DNA of 64,000 bases from an uncultured beta proteobacterium (GCA_903934295.1 CAIZNI010000020.1:1-64000), one strand, 5' to 3'; positions 8,621-17,649 are shown, numbered from the stretch's first letter. Translations and numbers: made by a program. Notes: generated from the letters alone by a model not told the origin.

Positions 8621-10324
8621 CTAGCGGAACTGCTCCTCGAGGAACTCCCGGGCATTGCGCGCGCCGGCGGCCGGGCGATCGCGCTCCTGGCCCCGCAGGT
8701 CGACTCGCCGGATCTTGCCGGAGATGGTCTTGGGCAGGTCGCTGAACTCGATCCGGCGCACCAGCTTGTAGGCCGAGACCCGCTCGCGCAGGAAGCGGAA
8801 GATGGCGGCGGCCGTCTCGGCATTTTCCGAATGACCGGGCGCCAGGATCACATAGGCCTTGGGCACGAAACCACGCACCGGATCGGGCGATGGCACCACC
8901 GCCGCCTCGGCGACCGCCGGGTGCTCGATCAGCGCGCTCTCGAGCTCGAAAGGGCTGATCCGATAGCCCGATGCCTTGAACACATCGTCGGCGCGACCGA
9001 CGTAAGTGATGTAGCCCTGCGCATCGCGCATGCCCACATCGCCGGTATGGTAGAAACCGTCGCGCATCGACTCGGCGGTCTTCTCGGCATCGTCCGCATA
9101 GCCGGTCATCAGCGCGGTCGGGCGATGCGCGAGATCGATGCAGATCTCGCCTTCGTCGGCCGGCTGGCCGTCGGGATCGAGCAGCACCATCCGGTAGCCC
9201 GGCAGCGGCCGGCCCATCGAGCCCGCCTTGAGTTCGGCGCCGGGCGGGTTGCCGATCTGCGCGGTCGTCTCGGTCTGTCCGTAGCCGTCGCGGATGGTGA
9301 TGCCCCAGCCGGCGCGCACCTGGTCGATCACTTCCGGGTTCAGCGGCTCGCCGGCCGAGATCAGCTCGCGCAGCTTGACCGGCCAGGCCTTCAGGTCTTC
9401 CTGGATCAGCATGCGCCACACCGTGGGCGGCGCGCACAGGGTGTTCACGCCGTGCTCGACCAGCGTCGCCAGGATGGCCGGGCCACTGAAGCGGTTGTAG
9501 TTGTAGATGAACACGCAGGCCTGCGCGTTCAGCGGCGCGAAGAAGCAGCTCCAGGCGTGCTTGGCCCAGCCCGGCGAACTGATGGTCCAGTGCACATCGC
9601 CCTTCTTCAGACCCAGCCAGTAGAGGGTGGAGAGGTGACCCACCGGATAGCTCTGCTGGGTGTGCTGGACCAGCTTGGGCTTGGCGGTGGTGCCCGAGGT
9701 GAAGTACTCGAGCATCGGGTCGGTGGCGAGGGTCGGTTCGGGCTGAGTGAAGGCGGTGGCCGCGCCTTTGGAATCCCAGTAGTCGATCCAGCCGGCGGGC
9801 AGGCCCTGGGCGTCGCTCGACACCGCGATCAGGCGGATGCCGGCCAGCGCGGAGGCGGGCAGTTCGCGGAACTTGGCCATGCCGCCGGCATTGGTCACGA
9901 TGTGGCGGACCTGCCCGCGCTGCAGCCGATCGGCCAGGTCATCGCCCGACAGCAGCGTGGTCGCGGGGATCAGCACCGCGCCCAGCTTGATCGCCGCCAG
10001 CATCGTCTCCCACAGCGGCACCTCGTTGCCCAGCATCAGCAGGATCCGGTCGCCGCGGCGCGCCCCCAGGCCGACCAGAAAATTGGCGACCTGGCTGGAG
10101 CGCGCCGACAGTTCGGCATAGCTGAGCCGGGCCTGGCTGCCGGACTCCTCGACGATGTGCAGCGCCGGCGCCGGGTTGTCGCGCGCGATGCTGTCGAAGT
10201 AGTCGATCGCCCAGTTGAAGCGCTCGAGCACCGGCCACTGGAACGTCGCAAATGCCGTCTCGTAGTCGGTTCGGTGTTCGAGCAGCAGGTCCCGGCAGGC
10301 CAGGAATCGGTCGAGTTCGGACAT
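8621..10324 (-). CDS. AMP-forming acyl-CoA synthetase (acetyl/medium-chain type)
   Basis: A 567-residue member of the acyl-adenylate superfamily that activates a carboxylic acid with ATP and CoA. The P-loop-like motif YFTSGTTAKPKLV spans residues 207-219. Later motifs are GYGQTETT (about 360), FYHTGDVG (about 430) and the C-terminal PKTISGKIRR with the adenylation lysine. Layout and the WTISSPGWAKHAWSCFFAPL segment resemble the ACSM/medium-chain and acetyl-CoA synthetase-like branch rather than long-chain FadD. It is divergent from the split-barrel flavoprotein gene by 158 bp; gltI lies 60 bp downstream on the same strand. Confidence 0.92.
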   Translation of the reverse strand: MSELDRFLACRDLLLEHRTDYETAFATFQWPVLERFNWAIDYFDSIARDNPAPALHIVEESGSQARLSYAELSARSSQVANFLVGLGARRGDRILLMLGNEVPLWETMLAAIKLGAVLIPATTLLSGDDLADRLQRGQVRHIVTNAGGMAKFRELPASALAGIRLIAVSSDAQGLPAGWIDYWDSKGAATAFTQPEPTLATDPMLEYFTSGTTAKPKLVQHTQQSYPVGHLSTLYWLGLKKGDVHWTISSPGWAKHAWSCFFAPLNAQACVFIYNYNRFSGPAILATLVEHGVNTLCAPPTVWRMLIQEDLKAWPVKLRELISAGEPLNPEVIDQVRAGWGITIRDGYGQTETTAQIGNPPGAELKAGSMGRPLPGYRMVLLDPDGQPADEGEICIDLAHRPTALMTGYADDAEKTAESMRDGFYHTGDVGMRDAQGYITYVGRADDVFKASGYRISPFELESALIEHPAVAEAAVVPSPDPVRGFVPKAYVILAPGHSENAETAAAIFRFLRERVSAYKLVRRIEFSDLPKTISGKIRRVDLRGQERDRPAAGARNAREFLEEQFR

Positions 10325-10482
10325 GGTTTTCCTTTGCGGGGCGCGATGGGGCGAAATGACAAGCCGGTATTTTATGCGGGCGCCGGCGTCCGCACGGATT
10401 GTGGCCGGGGCCGGCCGGCAGCCGGCGCGAACCTGAGGTAGTGTCCGCCCTGTCGACCACCTGCAGGCATCGAAGGGATTTT

Positions 10483-11151
10483 ATGCACTACGACACCAAC
10501 CTCCGCAACCACGGGCTGAAGTTCGATCCGTTCAAGGCGCTGGCCGTGCCGCGCCCGATCGGCTGGATCGCCACCGTCGACCGCGACGGCGTGCCCAACC
10601 TGGCGCCCTACAGTTTCTTCAATGCGGTGAGCGACCGACCGCCGATGGTGATGTTTTCATCCGGCGGACACAAGGACAGCCTGCGCAACATCGAGGCCAC
10701 CGGCGAGTTCACCTGCTCGCTGGCGACCTACGACCTGCGCGAGCAGATGAACATGAGCTCGGCGCCGGTCGCCCACGGCGTCGACGAGTTCGGCCTGTCG
10801 GGTCTGACCGCGGCCGCCTCGGTCCATGTGCGCCCGCCGCGGGTCGCCGAGAGCCCGGCCGCCTTCGAATGCCGCCACTGGAAGACGCTCGAGATGCCGG
10901 CGCCGGCCGACGGCAAGGCCGAGCCCTTCATCGTGGTCTTCGGGCTGGTGGTCGGCATCTACATCAACGACGATTTCATCCACGACGGCCTGGTCGACAC
11001 GCCGGCGATGCGCCCGCTCGCGCGCCTGGGCTACATGGACTATTCGGTCCTGACCCCCGAGACGGTGTTCTCGCTGAACCGCCCGATGGCCAGCGAGGAC
11101 GGCCGCAGCGCCACGCTGGTGCCGGGCCCGTGGGACGGCGTCTACCGCTGA
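10483..11151 (+). CDS. Flavin reductase-like split-barrel protein
   Basis: A 222-residue FMN-binding split-barrel protein. The signature is ALAVPRPIGWIATVDRDG followed by NLAPYSFFNAVSDRPP, typical of the flavin reductase-like family that binds FMN and often hands reduced flavin to an oxygenase. The start at 10483 follows AAGGGA; longer frames upstream lack one. It begins a plus-strand cluster with a D-amino-acid-oxidase-like protein (28 bp downstream) and a crotonase. No flavin-dependent monooxygenase is beside it, so the acceptor is unknown. Confidence 0.87.
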   Translation: MHYDTNLRNHGLKFDPFKALAVPRPIGWIATVDRDGVPNLAPYSFFNAVSDRPPMVMFSSGGHKDSLRNIEATGEFTCSLATYDLREQMNMSSAPVAHGVDEFGLSGLTAAASVHVRPPRVAESPAAFECRHWKTLEMPAPADGKAEPFIVVFGLVVGIYINDDFIHDGLVDTPAMRPLARLGYMDYSVLTPETVFSLNRPMASEDGRSATLVPGPWDGVYR

Positions 11152-11179
11152 CGGCCGACGGCACCCGGAGGGCGTGGGC

Positions 11180-12481
11180 GTGATCAACATCGTCGGCGCC
11201 GGCGTGGTCGGACTGTCGGTGGCCTGGGCGCTGGTGCAGCGCGGTCAGGTGGTGCGCCTGTTCGATGCGCAAAAGCCCGGCTTCGGGGCCTCGTTCGGCA
11301 ATTCCGGATCGCTGTCGTCGTCCTCGGTGGTGCCGCTGGCAACGCCGGGGGCGGCGCTCTCGGGCGTGAAGATGCTGCTCGACAGCAACGCGCCGCTGGT
11401 GCTGCGCCGCCGCTACCTGCTGCGCGCGCTGCCGTGGCTGCGCCAGTTCGTGCGGGTGTCCGACGAGACCACCGTCAACCAGGTCGCGGGCAGCCTGCTC
11501 GAGATCCTGGGCGAGACCCTGCCGGCCTGGCAACGGGTGCTCCGGGACATCGGCGCGCAGGACCTGATCCGCCACACCGGGCAGCTTCATGTGTACGCAT
11601 CGCGCCAGTCGCTGGCCGCCGACGGCTTCGCCTGGCGCCTGCGCGAGGCCCATGGCGTGCGCGGCGAGCGACTGGACCGCGACGGCCTGCTCGCCCACCA
11701 GCCGGGTCTGGGCGAGCACTACACCGCGGGCATGTTCCTGCCCGACTGCGCCGCGATCACCGATCCGCACGGCCTTTGCCAGCGACTGGCCGATGCGCTG
11801 GCACGCGCGGGGGCCACCTTCATCGAAGCGCCGGTGCAGGCGCTGCGGCCCGACGGCGCGATCGAGGCCGCCGGCCAGGTCTGGCCGGCGCGGGCCTGCG
11901 TGGTGGCGGCCGGCGCCTGGTCGATGCGCCTGCTGGCGCCCCTGGGCGTGCGCATCCCGCTGGAGACCCAGCGCGGCTATCACGTACAGCGACACCGCCA
12001 CGAGGTCGCGCCGGGCGAGGTCCTGCGCGGACCGGTGGTCACCGCCGACAGCAAGGCGTTCATCGTGCCGATGCGCGAAGGGGTTCGCATCGGCGGCACG
12101 GTGGAGTTCGCCGGCCTGCAGGCAGCGCCGGCACCGGCCCGCTTCGCGCTGCTGCGCGCGAGCTTTGCGCGGGTGTTCCCGCAGGCGCCCGCGGCGGACG
12201 GCCAAGCCGACGAATCGACCTGGATGGGGCACCGGCCCTGCCTGCCCGACACCCTGCCGGTGCTGGGCCCGCTGCCCGGCCTTCCGGCGCTGTGGGCCGC
12301 GTTCGGCCATGGGCACCTGGGGCTCACCATGTCGGCCGTGACCGGCGACTGGCTGGCCCGCGCGCTGTGCGGGGACGCGCCGCCCAGCCTGCAGCGGTTC
12401 GGCGCCGGCCGCGCGACCCTGGGCGCCAGCCTGACCACGGCAGACAACCTTCCCCTGCAGCAAACCGGAGCACCCCCATGA
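11180..12481 (+). CDS. FAD-dependent D-amino acid dehydrogenase/oxidase-like protein
   Basis: A roughly 433-residue DAO-family flavoprotein. The N-terminal dinucleotide motif INIVGAGVVGLSVAWAL binds FAD. The C-terminal GHRPCLPDTLPVLGPLPG and GHGHLGLTMSAVTG are as in DadA-type D-amino acid dehydrogenases. Two GTG codons could start it: 11174 (only 2 bases after GGAGG) or 11180 (8 bases after), and the latter spacing is better. Its stop overlaps the next gene's ATG (ATGA), so the crotonase is translationally coupled. The substrate (D-amino acid, secondary amine or imino acid) is not readable. Confidence 0.88.
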   Translation: MINIVGAGVVGLSVAWALVQRGQVVRLFDAQKPGFGASFGNSGSLSSSSVVPLATPGAALSGVKMLLDSNAPLVLRRRYLLRALPWLRQFVRVSDETTVNQVAGSLLEILGETLPAWQRVLRDIGAQDLIRHTGQLHVYASRQSLAADGFAWRLREAHGVRGERLDRDGLLAHQPGLGEHYTAGMFLPDCAAITDPHGLCQRLADALARAGATFIEAPVQALRPDGAIEAAGQVWPARACVVAAGAWSMRLLAPLGVRIPLETQRGYHVQRHRHEVAPGEVLRGPVVTADSKAFIVPMREGVRIGGTVEFAGLQAAPAPARFALLRASFARVFPQAPAADGQADESTWMGHRPCLPDTLPVLGPLPGLPALWAAFGHGHLGLTMSAVTGDWLARALCGDAPPSLQRFGAGRATLGASLTTADNLPLQQTGAPP

Positions 12482-13305
12482 GCAGCGACACCCTGAGCAT
12501 CGACACCGGCACCGAGCAGTTGCTGTGCGAAATCCGCGATCGCGTGGCGGTGATCACCCTGAACCGTCCGCAGGCCCGCAACGCGATGTCCGATCAGCTC
12601 ACGCCCGCCCTGCGCCGGATGGTGCGCGAGCGTGGCGACGACGACCGAGTGGGTGCGCTGCTGATCACCGGCGCGGGCACCGCGTTCTGCGCCGGCGGCG
12701 ACGTCAAGGGCATGGGCGACAACAGCACCAAGCAATCGATGTCGGTCGACGAGCGCATCGCCGACCTGGTCGAACGCCAGCGCCTGCTGACCGGCGCGAT
12801 CGTGGGGGTTCGCAAGCCGACGCTGGCCGCCCTGCCCGGCGCGGCCGCCGGCGCCGGACTGGCGATCGCGCTGGCCTGCGACATCCGGATTGCGGCGCAG
12901 TCGGCCTTTGTCAGTGCCGGCTACTCGCGCATCGGCCTGCCCGGCGACTACGGCATCGCGTGGCTGCTGACCCGCACGGTTGGCTCGCCGATCGCCCGCG
13001 AGATGATGTTCACCTCCGACCGCGTCGATGCCGCGCGCGCCGAACGCATCGGCCTGTTCAACCGGGTGGTGCCCGACGAGCGGCTGGCCGAGGAATCCTT
13101 CGCGCTGGCGCGCGCAATGGCGGAAGGCCCGGCGGTCGCGCTGCGCTCGATGAAGGACAACCTCGACGAGGCACAGCACATCGACTTCGACACCGCCCTG
13201 CAGCACGAGGCGCAACGGCTCGTCCACGCCTCGCTCACCGACGACCACCGCGAAGCGGTGCGCGCGTTCATCGAGAAGCGCAAGCCGGTGTTCACCGGAC
13301 GCTGA
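12478..13305 (+). CDS. Crotonase-fold protein lacking both hydratase glutamates
   Basis: A 275-residue enoyl-CoA hydratase/isomerase-family protein with the CoA/oxyanion segments GTAFCAGGDVKGMG (near 67-80) and GAAAGAGLAIALACD (121-135). The two glutamates of classical hydratases are replaced: by alignment by eye the first falls at Ala129 and the second at Tyr149. Asp157 in GLPGDYG lies where enoyl-CoA isomerases place an acidic residue. An isomerase or other crotonase chemistry is therefore more likely than simple hydration. It is coupled by an ATGA overlap to the upstream flavoprotein, with GGAG 6 bases before its ATG. Confidence 0.88.
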   Translation: MSSDTLSIDTGTEQLLCEIRDRVAVITLNRPQARNAMSDQLTPALRRMVRERGDDDRVGALLITGAGTAFCAGGDVKGMGDNSTKQSMSVDERIADLVERQRLLTGAIVGVRKPTLAALPGAAAGAGLAIALACDIRIAAQSAFVSAGYSRIGLPGDYGIAWLLTRTVGSPIAREMMFTSDRVDAARAERIGLFNRVVPDERLAEESFALARAMAEGPAVALRSMKDNLDEAQHIDFDTALQHEAQRLVHASLTDDHREAVRAFIEKRKPVFTGR

Positions 13306-13357
13306 CCGGACGGCGGCCGGCCGCTGATCGCACGGCGGCAGGACGCTGATCGGCCGG

Positions 13358-13401
13358 CTCCCGGCCAGCTCCCGGCCAGTTCCCGGCCGGTCCGGGGCCG
13401 G
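13358..13401. repeat. 11-bp tandem repeat, about four copies
   Basis: Units CTCCCGGCCAG at 13358-13368 and 13369-13379, then TTCCCGGCCGG at 13380-13390 and a degenerate unit at 13391-13401. It lies in the 186-bp gap between the crotonase and the Nudix/MBL gene, preceded by two CGCTGATCG-type words. Confidence 0.75.
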
Positions 13402-13491
13402 TCGGCCGCGAACATTACGGAAGCACCGGTCGATCCGGTCGAGGCGCCTTGTCGGTAGTATCCGAAGCTCCTGCTCACCGTCCGGATCGCC

Positions 13492-15192
13492 ATGACCGAT
13501 ACCCCGTCCCCCGCCCTCCCGCCGGCCCTGCGCCCCGCTGCCACCGTGGTGGTGATGCGCGACTCGTCCGACGGCATCGAGGTCCTGCTGCTGCGCCGGG
13601 CCGAGCGCGGCGATCACAGCAGCGGCGCCTGGGTCTTTCCTGGCGGCGTGCTCGATGCGCAGGACAGCGAATGCCACCCCCATTGCGCCGGCCTCGATGA
13701 CGAGGCGGCCAGCCGCGCGATGGGCATGGCCGCCGGCGCGCTCGACTACCACGTCGCGGCGATCCGCGAATGCTTCGAGGAAGCCGGCCTGCTGCTGGCC
13801 TACGGCGCCAACAACCGCCCGGTCGAGCTGACCGGCGAGACCGGCGAAGCGATGCGCGCCTGGCGAACCCGGCTGCACCGCGGCGAAAACACCATGGCCG
13901 AGTTCTGCCGCCATTTCGGACTCACCCTGGCAACCGACCGGCTCGCCTACTTCACCCGCTGGGTCACCCCGGCGATCCGGGCCAAGCGCTGGGACACCCG
14001 GTTCTTCTTTGCGCTGGCGCCCGGCGCCCAGGAATCGGCCCACGACGAGGTCGAACTGGTCGAGCAGCTCTGGCTCAAGCCGGCCGAGGCGATCGCGCGC
14101 AGCGAGTCGCTCAAGCTGCTGGCACCCACCCGGATCACCCTCGAGACCCTGACCGGTTTCGCCACCACCGCCGACATGCTGGCGCACGCCCGCACGCCGC
14201 GCCAGGAAGCACTCGCGGTGCCGCGGATCGCCGACGGTCCACAGGGCATGATGCCGGTGGCACCCGATCATTTCGCCTGGGCCGAGGTGGGCAAGCTCGA
14301 TCCCCAGGGCCACGGCCACGCGTCGTATGCGATCGTGCCGGGCCGTCCGGTGCGCCTGTCGTCGCGGGTCATCCGGGTGAGCGCCAACAACAGCGGCATG
14401 ATGACCGGACCCGGCACCAACACCTACCTGGTGGGCGGGGGTACCCGCAACGAATGGGCGGTCATCGACCCGGGACCGGCAATCACGACCCATGTGGACG
14501 CCATCCTGGCGGCGGCCCCCGGCCCGATCCGCTGGATCCTCACCACCCACACCCATGCCGATCACTCGCCGGCCGCGGTCGAGCTGCGGGCCCGCACCGG
14601 CGCGCCGGTGCTCGGGCGAATCGCCGACTTCACGCAATCGCAGGACCCCAGCTTTGCGCCCGATCGCCAGCCGGTCCACGGCGAGCGGCTGGCGATCGGC
14701 GATGCGGCCACCCTGCAGGTCATCCACACGCCCGGACATGCCTCCAACCACCTGTGCTTCCTGCTCGAAGAGGAGCGGATGCTGTTCACCGGTGACCATG
14801 TGATGCAGACCTCGACGGTGGTCATCGGCCCGCCCGATGGCGACATGTCGGCCTACCTCGCGTCGCTGCGGGCGCTGCTGCCGGTGGCGCTCGACTGGCT
14901 CGCGCCGGGCCACGGCTTCCTGATGGCCCACCCGCACCGCGCCATCGAAGGCATCATCGCGCACCGGCTGCGCCGCGAAGCCAAGGTGCTGGAACGCCTG
15001 AGCGCGCTGGCGCCGGTCGACACCGACGCGCTGCTGGCCAGTGTGTACGAGGATGTCGGCCCGGCGCTGCACCCGGTCGCCCGGCGCTCGCTGACCGCGC
15101 ACCTGCTGAAACTGCAGCGCGACGGACTGATCCGGATCACCGACGACCGGTGGTCGCCGACGGGCACTGCGCCCGCGTCGTCAGCACCCTGA
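13492..15192 (+). CDS. Nudix hydrolase fused to metallo-beta-lactamase-fold hydrolase
   Basis: A 566-residue two-domain protein. Residues 15-230 are a Nudix domain of the NUDT19/RppH-like layout: GGVLD at 51-55 and RECFEEAG at 92-99, with about 35 residues inserted inside the Nudix box. Residues 285-480 are an MBL domain close to LACTB2: metal ligands His353, His355, Asp357 and His358 (THTHADH), His415 (TPGHASNH), Asp435 (FTGDH) and His474 (PGHG). A short winged-helix-like tail follows, as in LACTB2. The Nudix part may cleave a CoA or nucleotide derivative and the MBL part a thioester or phosphodiester; both are inferences. It is monocistronic by appearance. Confidence 0.9.
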   Translation: MTDTPSPALPPALRPAATVVVMRDSSDGIEVLLLRRAERGDHSSGAWVFPGGVLDAQDSECHPHCAGLDDEAASRAMGMAAGALDYHVAAIRECFEEAGLLLAYGANNRPVELTGETGEAMRAWRTRLHRGENTMAEFCRHFGLTLATDRLAYFTRWVTPAIRAKRWDTRFFFALAPGAQESAHDEVELVEQLWLKPAEAIARSESLKLLAPTRITLETLTGFATTADMLAHARTPRQEALAVPRIADGPQGMMPVAPDHFAWAEVGKLDPQGHGHASYAIVPGRPVRLSSRVIRVSANNSGMMTGPGTNTYLVGGGTRNEWAVIDPGPAITTHVDAILAAAPGPIRWILTTHTHADHSPAAVELRARTGAPVLGRIADFTQSQDPSFAPDRQPVHGERLAIGDAATLQVIHTPGHASNHLCFLLEEERMLFTGDHVMQTSTVVIGPPDGDMSAYLASLRALLPVALDWLAPGHGFLMAHPHRAIEGIIAHRLRREAKVLERLSALAPVDTDALLASVYEDVGPALHPVARRSLTAHLLKLQRDGLIRITDDRWSPTGTAPASSAP

Positions 15193-15291
15193 ACAATCCC
15201 ACACGATTGCAGGCGGCTTCGCCGGCAGGCAATATTCGCTTCCTGTCAGGCGGCACAAAAGACCGCCACCACCCACCCCAAGGAGACCTGA

Positions 15292-16308
15292 ATGAAAATT
15301 CTGAAGAAAGTCCTGATGGCCGCCAGCTTCTCGATGCTGGCGGCCGGATTGACTGCACCCGCCAGCGCCCAGGAAGTCTGGAAGATCGGCACCGCGGCCC
15401 AGCCGGGCACGGTGCTGTACGACATCGTGATGAAGTTCGTCAACGACTTCAACGCGGTCTCGGGCCCCGAGCTCAAGCTCGAATACCTGATGATCGGCAA
15501 CGAACAGGAAATGCACCAGCAGGTGGTGCGCGGGCGCATCCAGGCCGGGGCGTCGTCATTTGCCGGCGGCGCGATCACCGTGCCCGAAGGCGCAGTCTTC
15601 AACACCCCTTACCTGTGGCGAAACGACGAGGAGCGCGCCTGGGTCACCGACAACTATGGAGTGCCGGTCGCCAAGAAGCTCTACGCCGAGAAGGGCCTCG
15701 AGCTGATCCTGGTGTCCGATGTGGGCTGGAACGACATCATCTGCAAGACCGCCTGCCTCACGCCTGAAAGCCTCAAAGGCCAAAAGATGCGCGTGTCGCC
15801 GTCACCGGCCTCACGGGTGGTCTTCAAGCAGCTTGGCGCCAACGGCGTGCAGATGCCGCTGACCGAGTTCTGGCCGGGCCTGCAAAGCGGCCTGGTCAGC
15901 GGCGGAGACCTGCCTTTCCTGTACTACGTGACGACGCCGGCCGCCCAGAGCGCACCGCACTATGTGATGACCCGCCACTACCATCACCCGTCGACCTTCA
16001 TCGTCAACAAGGCACTGTTCGACGGTCTGAAGCCGGCCATGCGCGAGAAGATGCTCAAGGCCCTGCCCGACGCCAACTGGGCGCGCAAGCAGGTCGCCGA
16101 CACCGAGAAGCCCAAGATGAAGGAATTTGTTGCCAAGGGCGGCTTCGTGCATGAGCTGACCGATGCGCAGCGCGAGGCCTGGGCCAAGGTGATCCGCCCG
16201 GGCCAGTCGGAAATGGTGCAGGCGATCGGCGGCAAGGCGCAGCAGGTCTTCGACGCGCTGGCCGAGGGCAAGAAGGTCTGGGCCGAGAAGCACGAAAAGA
16301 AGAAGTGA
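15292..16308 (+). CDS. TRAP transporter solute receptor, DctP family
   Basis: A 338-residue periplasmic receptor with a clear signal peptide ending in PASAQ (cleavage near residue 26) and an AAGGAG ribosome site. Features of the DctP family include EVWKIGTAAQPGTVLYDIVMK, LKGQKMRVSPSPASRVVFKQ and the ligand-arginine neighbourhood KMRVSPSP. It should bind an organic acid for a sodium-driven DctQM permease. No DctQ or DctM gene is in the window, so it is an orphan receptor. A strong terminator follows it. Confidence 0.92.
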   Translation: MKILKKVLMAASFSMLAAGLTAPASAQEVWKIGTAAQPGTVLYDIVMKFVNDFNAVSGPELKLEYLMIGNEQEMHQQVVRGRIQAGASSFAGGAITVPEGAVFNTPYLWRNDEERAWVTDNYGVPVAKKLYAEKGLELILVSDVGWNDIICKTACLTPESLKGQKMRVSPSPASRVVFKQLGANGVQMPLTEFWPGLQSGLVSGGDLPFLYYVTTPAAQSAPHYVMTRHYHHPSTFIVNKALFDGLKPAMREKMLKALPDANWARKQVADTEKPKMKEFVAKGGFVHELTDAQREAWAKVIRPGQSEMVQAIGGKAQQVFDALAEGKKVWAEKHEKKK

Positions 16309-16342
16309 TGACGGCCCCGGTCCGGGGCTGGTGACGACAGCG

Positions 16343-16374
16343 GGCGGCTTCCTCGGAGGCCGCCTGTTTTTTTT
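16343..16374 (+). terminator. Rho-independent terminator after the TRAP receptor
   Basis: A stem GGCGGCTTCC (16343-16352) pairs with GGAGGCCGCC (16355-16364), with one G-T wobble, followed by TG and a run of eight T (16367-16374). It lies 34 bp after the TRAP receptor stop and 21 bp before the next gene, so the following oxidase probably needs its own promoter or read-through. Confidence 0.88.
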
Positions 16375-16395
16375 GCTCTCCTGAAAGCAGGCTCC

Positions 16396-17568
16396 ATGAC
16401 TGACGCGCGGTTCGATGTCGCGGTGATCGGCGGCGGCATCATCGGTTCGGCGACCGCCTTCTTCCTGATGCGGGAATCGCCGGGCCTGTCGGTGGCGGTG
16501 ATCGAACCCGACCCGACCTACACGTTTGCCTCCGCGCTGCGGGCGTCGGGCGGCTGTCGCGTGCAATTCACCGGCGCCGAAAACATCGCGATGTCGCTCT
16601 GGAGCATCGACTTCATCCGCCAGTTCGAGGCGACCATGGCCACCCGCGATCACCCGTCGCCGGTGGACTGGGTCGAGGGCGGCTACCTCTTCATCGTGCC
16701 GCCCGCGCAGGTCGCCTCGCTCGAGCGCCATGTGCGCCGGCAGATCGCGCACGGCTGCACCGTCGACCTGCTGACGCCAGCCGAGCTGAAATCGATGTTT
16801 CCCTCGATGCACGTCGACGATCTGGGCGCGGGCGCGCACACCCCGCGCGACGGCTGGTGCGATCCGCACGGACTGCTGTGGGGCTTTCGCCGCAAGGCGA
16901 TCGAGCTCGGGGTCACCTATGTGGCGGACCGCTTCGAGCGCGCCGAGACCGATTCGGTGAAGGTCCGGGCGATCGGGCTCAGGAGCGGGCAGCGCATCCG
17001 CGCCGATGCCTTCGTGAATGCGACCGGCGCCTGGTCGGGCGCGGTGGCTGCCGCCTTCGGCATGCGGCTGCCGATCTCGCCGCTGCGCCGCTTCGAGCAC
17101 TACTTCACCGCGGGCTCACCGATGGAACGGCTGCCGTATGTGAAGGACATCGCGCGGCTGGCGTTCCGCTCGGAAGGCAACGGGTTTTCGGGCGGACTGG
17201 TCGACGGCAACGCGGTGCGCGGCTTCGATTTCGAGGTCGACCACGGCTACTTCGAACGGGTGGTCTGGCCGGCCGTCGCCCATCGCTTCCCGCCGCTGGC
17301 CGCGGCCCGATGCCACCGGACCTGGTCGGGCCTGTACGAGGTCAACGAGCTCGACGGCAACCCGGTGATCGGCGCCTGGAACAACGGCCTGGCGAACCTG
17401 TACACGGTGGCCGGGTTCTCGGGCCACGGCATGATGCACGCGCCGGCCGCCGGCCGCGGCATCGCCGAACTCATCGTGCGGGGCCGCTACCAGAGCATCG
17501 ACCTGACACGCCTGGGCCATGAGCGCATCGAAGCCGACGCGCCGTATCCGGAGGAAGGCATTCTCTGA
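16396..17568 (+). CDS. FAD-dependent oxidoreductase, DAO family
   Basis: A 390-residue flavoprotein. FAD motif VAVIGGGIIGSATAFFLM at residues 8-25; typical DAO C-terminal segment TVAGFSGHGMMHAPAAGRGI near 340. The RASGGCRVQFTGAENIAMS segment and PLRRFEHYFTAGSP resemble the sarcosine oxidase/FOXRED1-like branch. The likely reaction is oxidation of an N-substituted or D-amino acid. Upstream is the TRAP receptor and its terminator; downstream is a convergent VOC gene. The substrate cannot be assigned. Confidence 0.88.
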   Translation: MTDARFDVAVIGGGIIGSATAFFLMRESPGLSVAVIEPDPTYTFASALRASGGCRVQFTGAENIAMSLWSIDFIRQFEATMATRDHPSPVDWVEGGYLFIVPPAQVASLERHVRRQIAHGCTVDLLTPAELKSMFPSMHVDDLGAGAHTPRDGWCDPHGLLWGFRRKAIELGVTYVADRFERAETDSVKVRAIGLRSGQRIRADAFVNATGAWSGAVAAAFGMRLPISPLRRFEHYFTAGSPMERLPYVKDIARLAFRSEGNGFSGGLVDGNAVRGFDFEVDHGYFERVVWPAVAHRFPPLAAARCHRTWSGLYEVNELDGNPVIGAWNNGLANLYTVAGFSGHGMMHAPAAGRGIAELIVRGRYQSIDLTRLGHERIEADAPYPEEGIL

Positions 17569-17649
17569 CGCCGGATGGCGCGAGGGTGCGCCGGCGGCGG
17601 TGACCGGGTACCGCCGACCGCGAAGCCCGCGCGCGCCGGCCGCGCAGAC

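Noticed and set aside
8015-10441. An 808-codon open frame on the plus strand
   Set aside because: It is opposite to gltI and the acyl-CoA synthetase gene, which carry signal peptide, ribosome site and full motifs. The plus-strand translation has no motif.
11980-15102. A 1040-codon open frame on the minus strand
   Set aside because: It is antisense to the flavoprotein, crotonase and Nudix-MBL genes. Its translation is His/Arg/Gly-rich with no recognisable domain, as is usual for antisense frames in GC-rich DNA.
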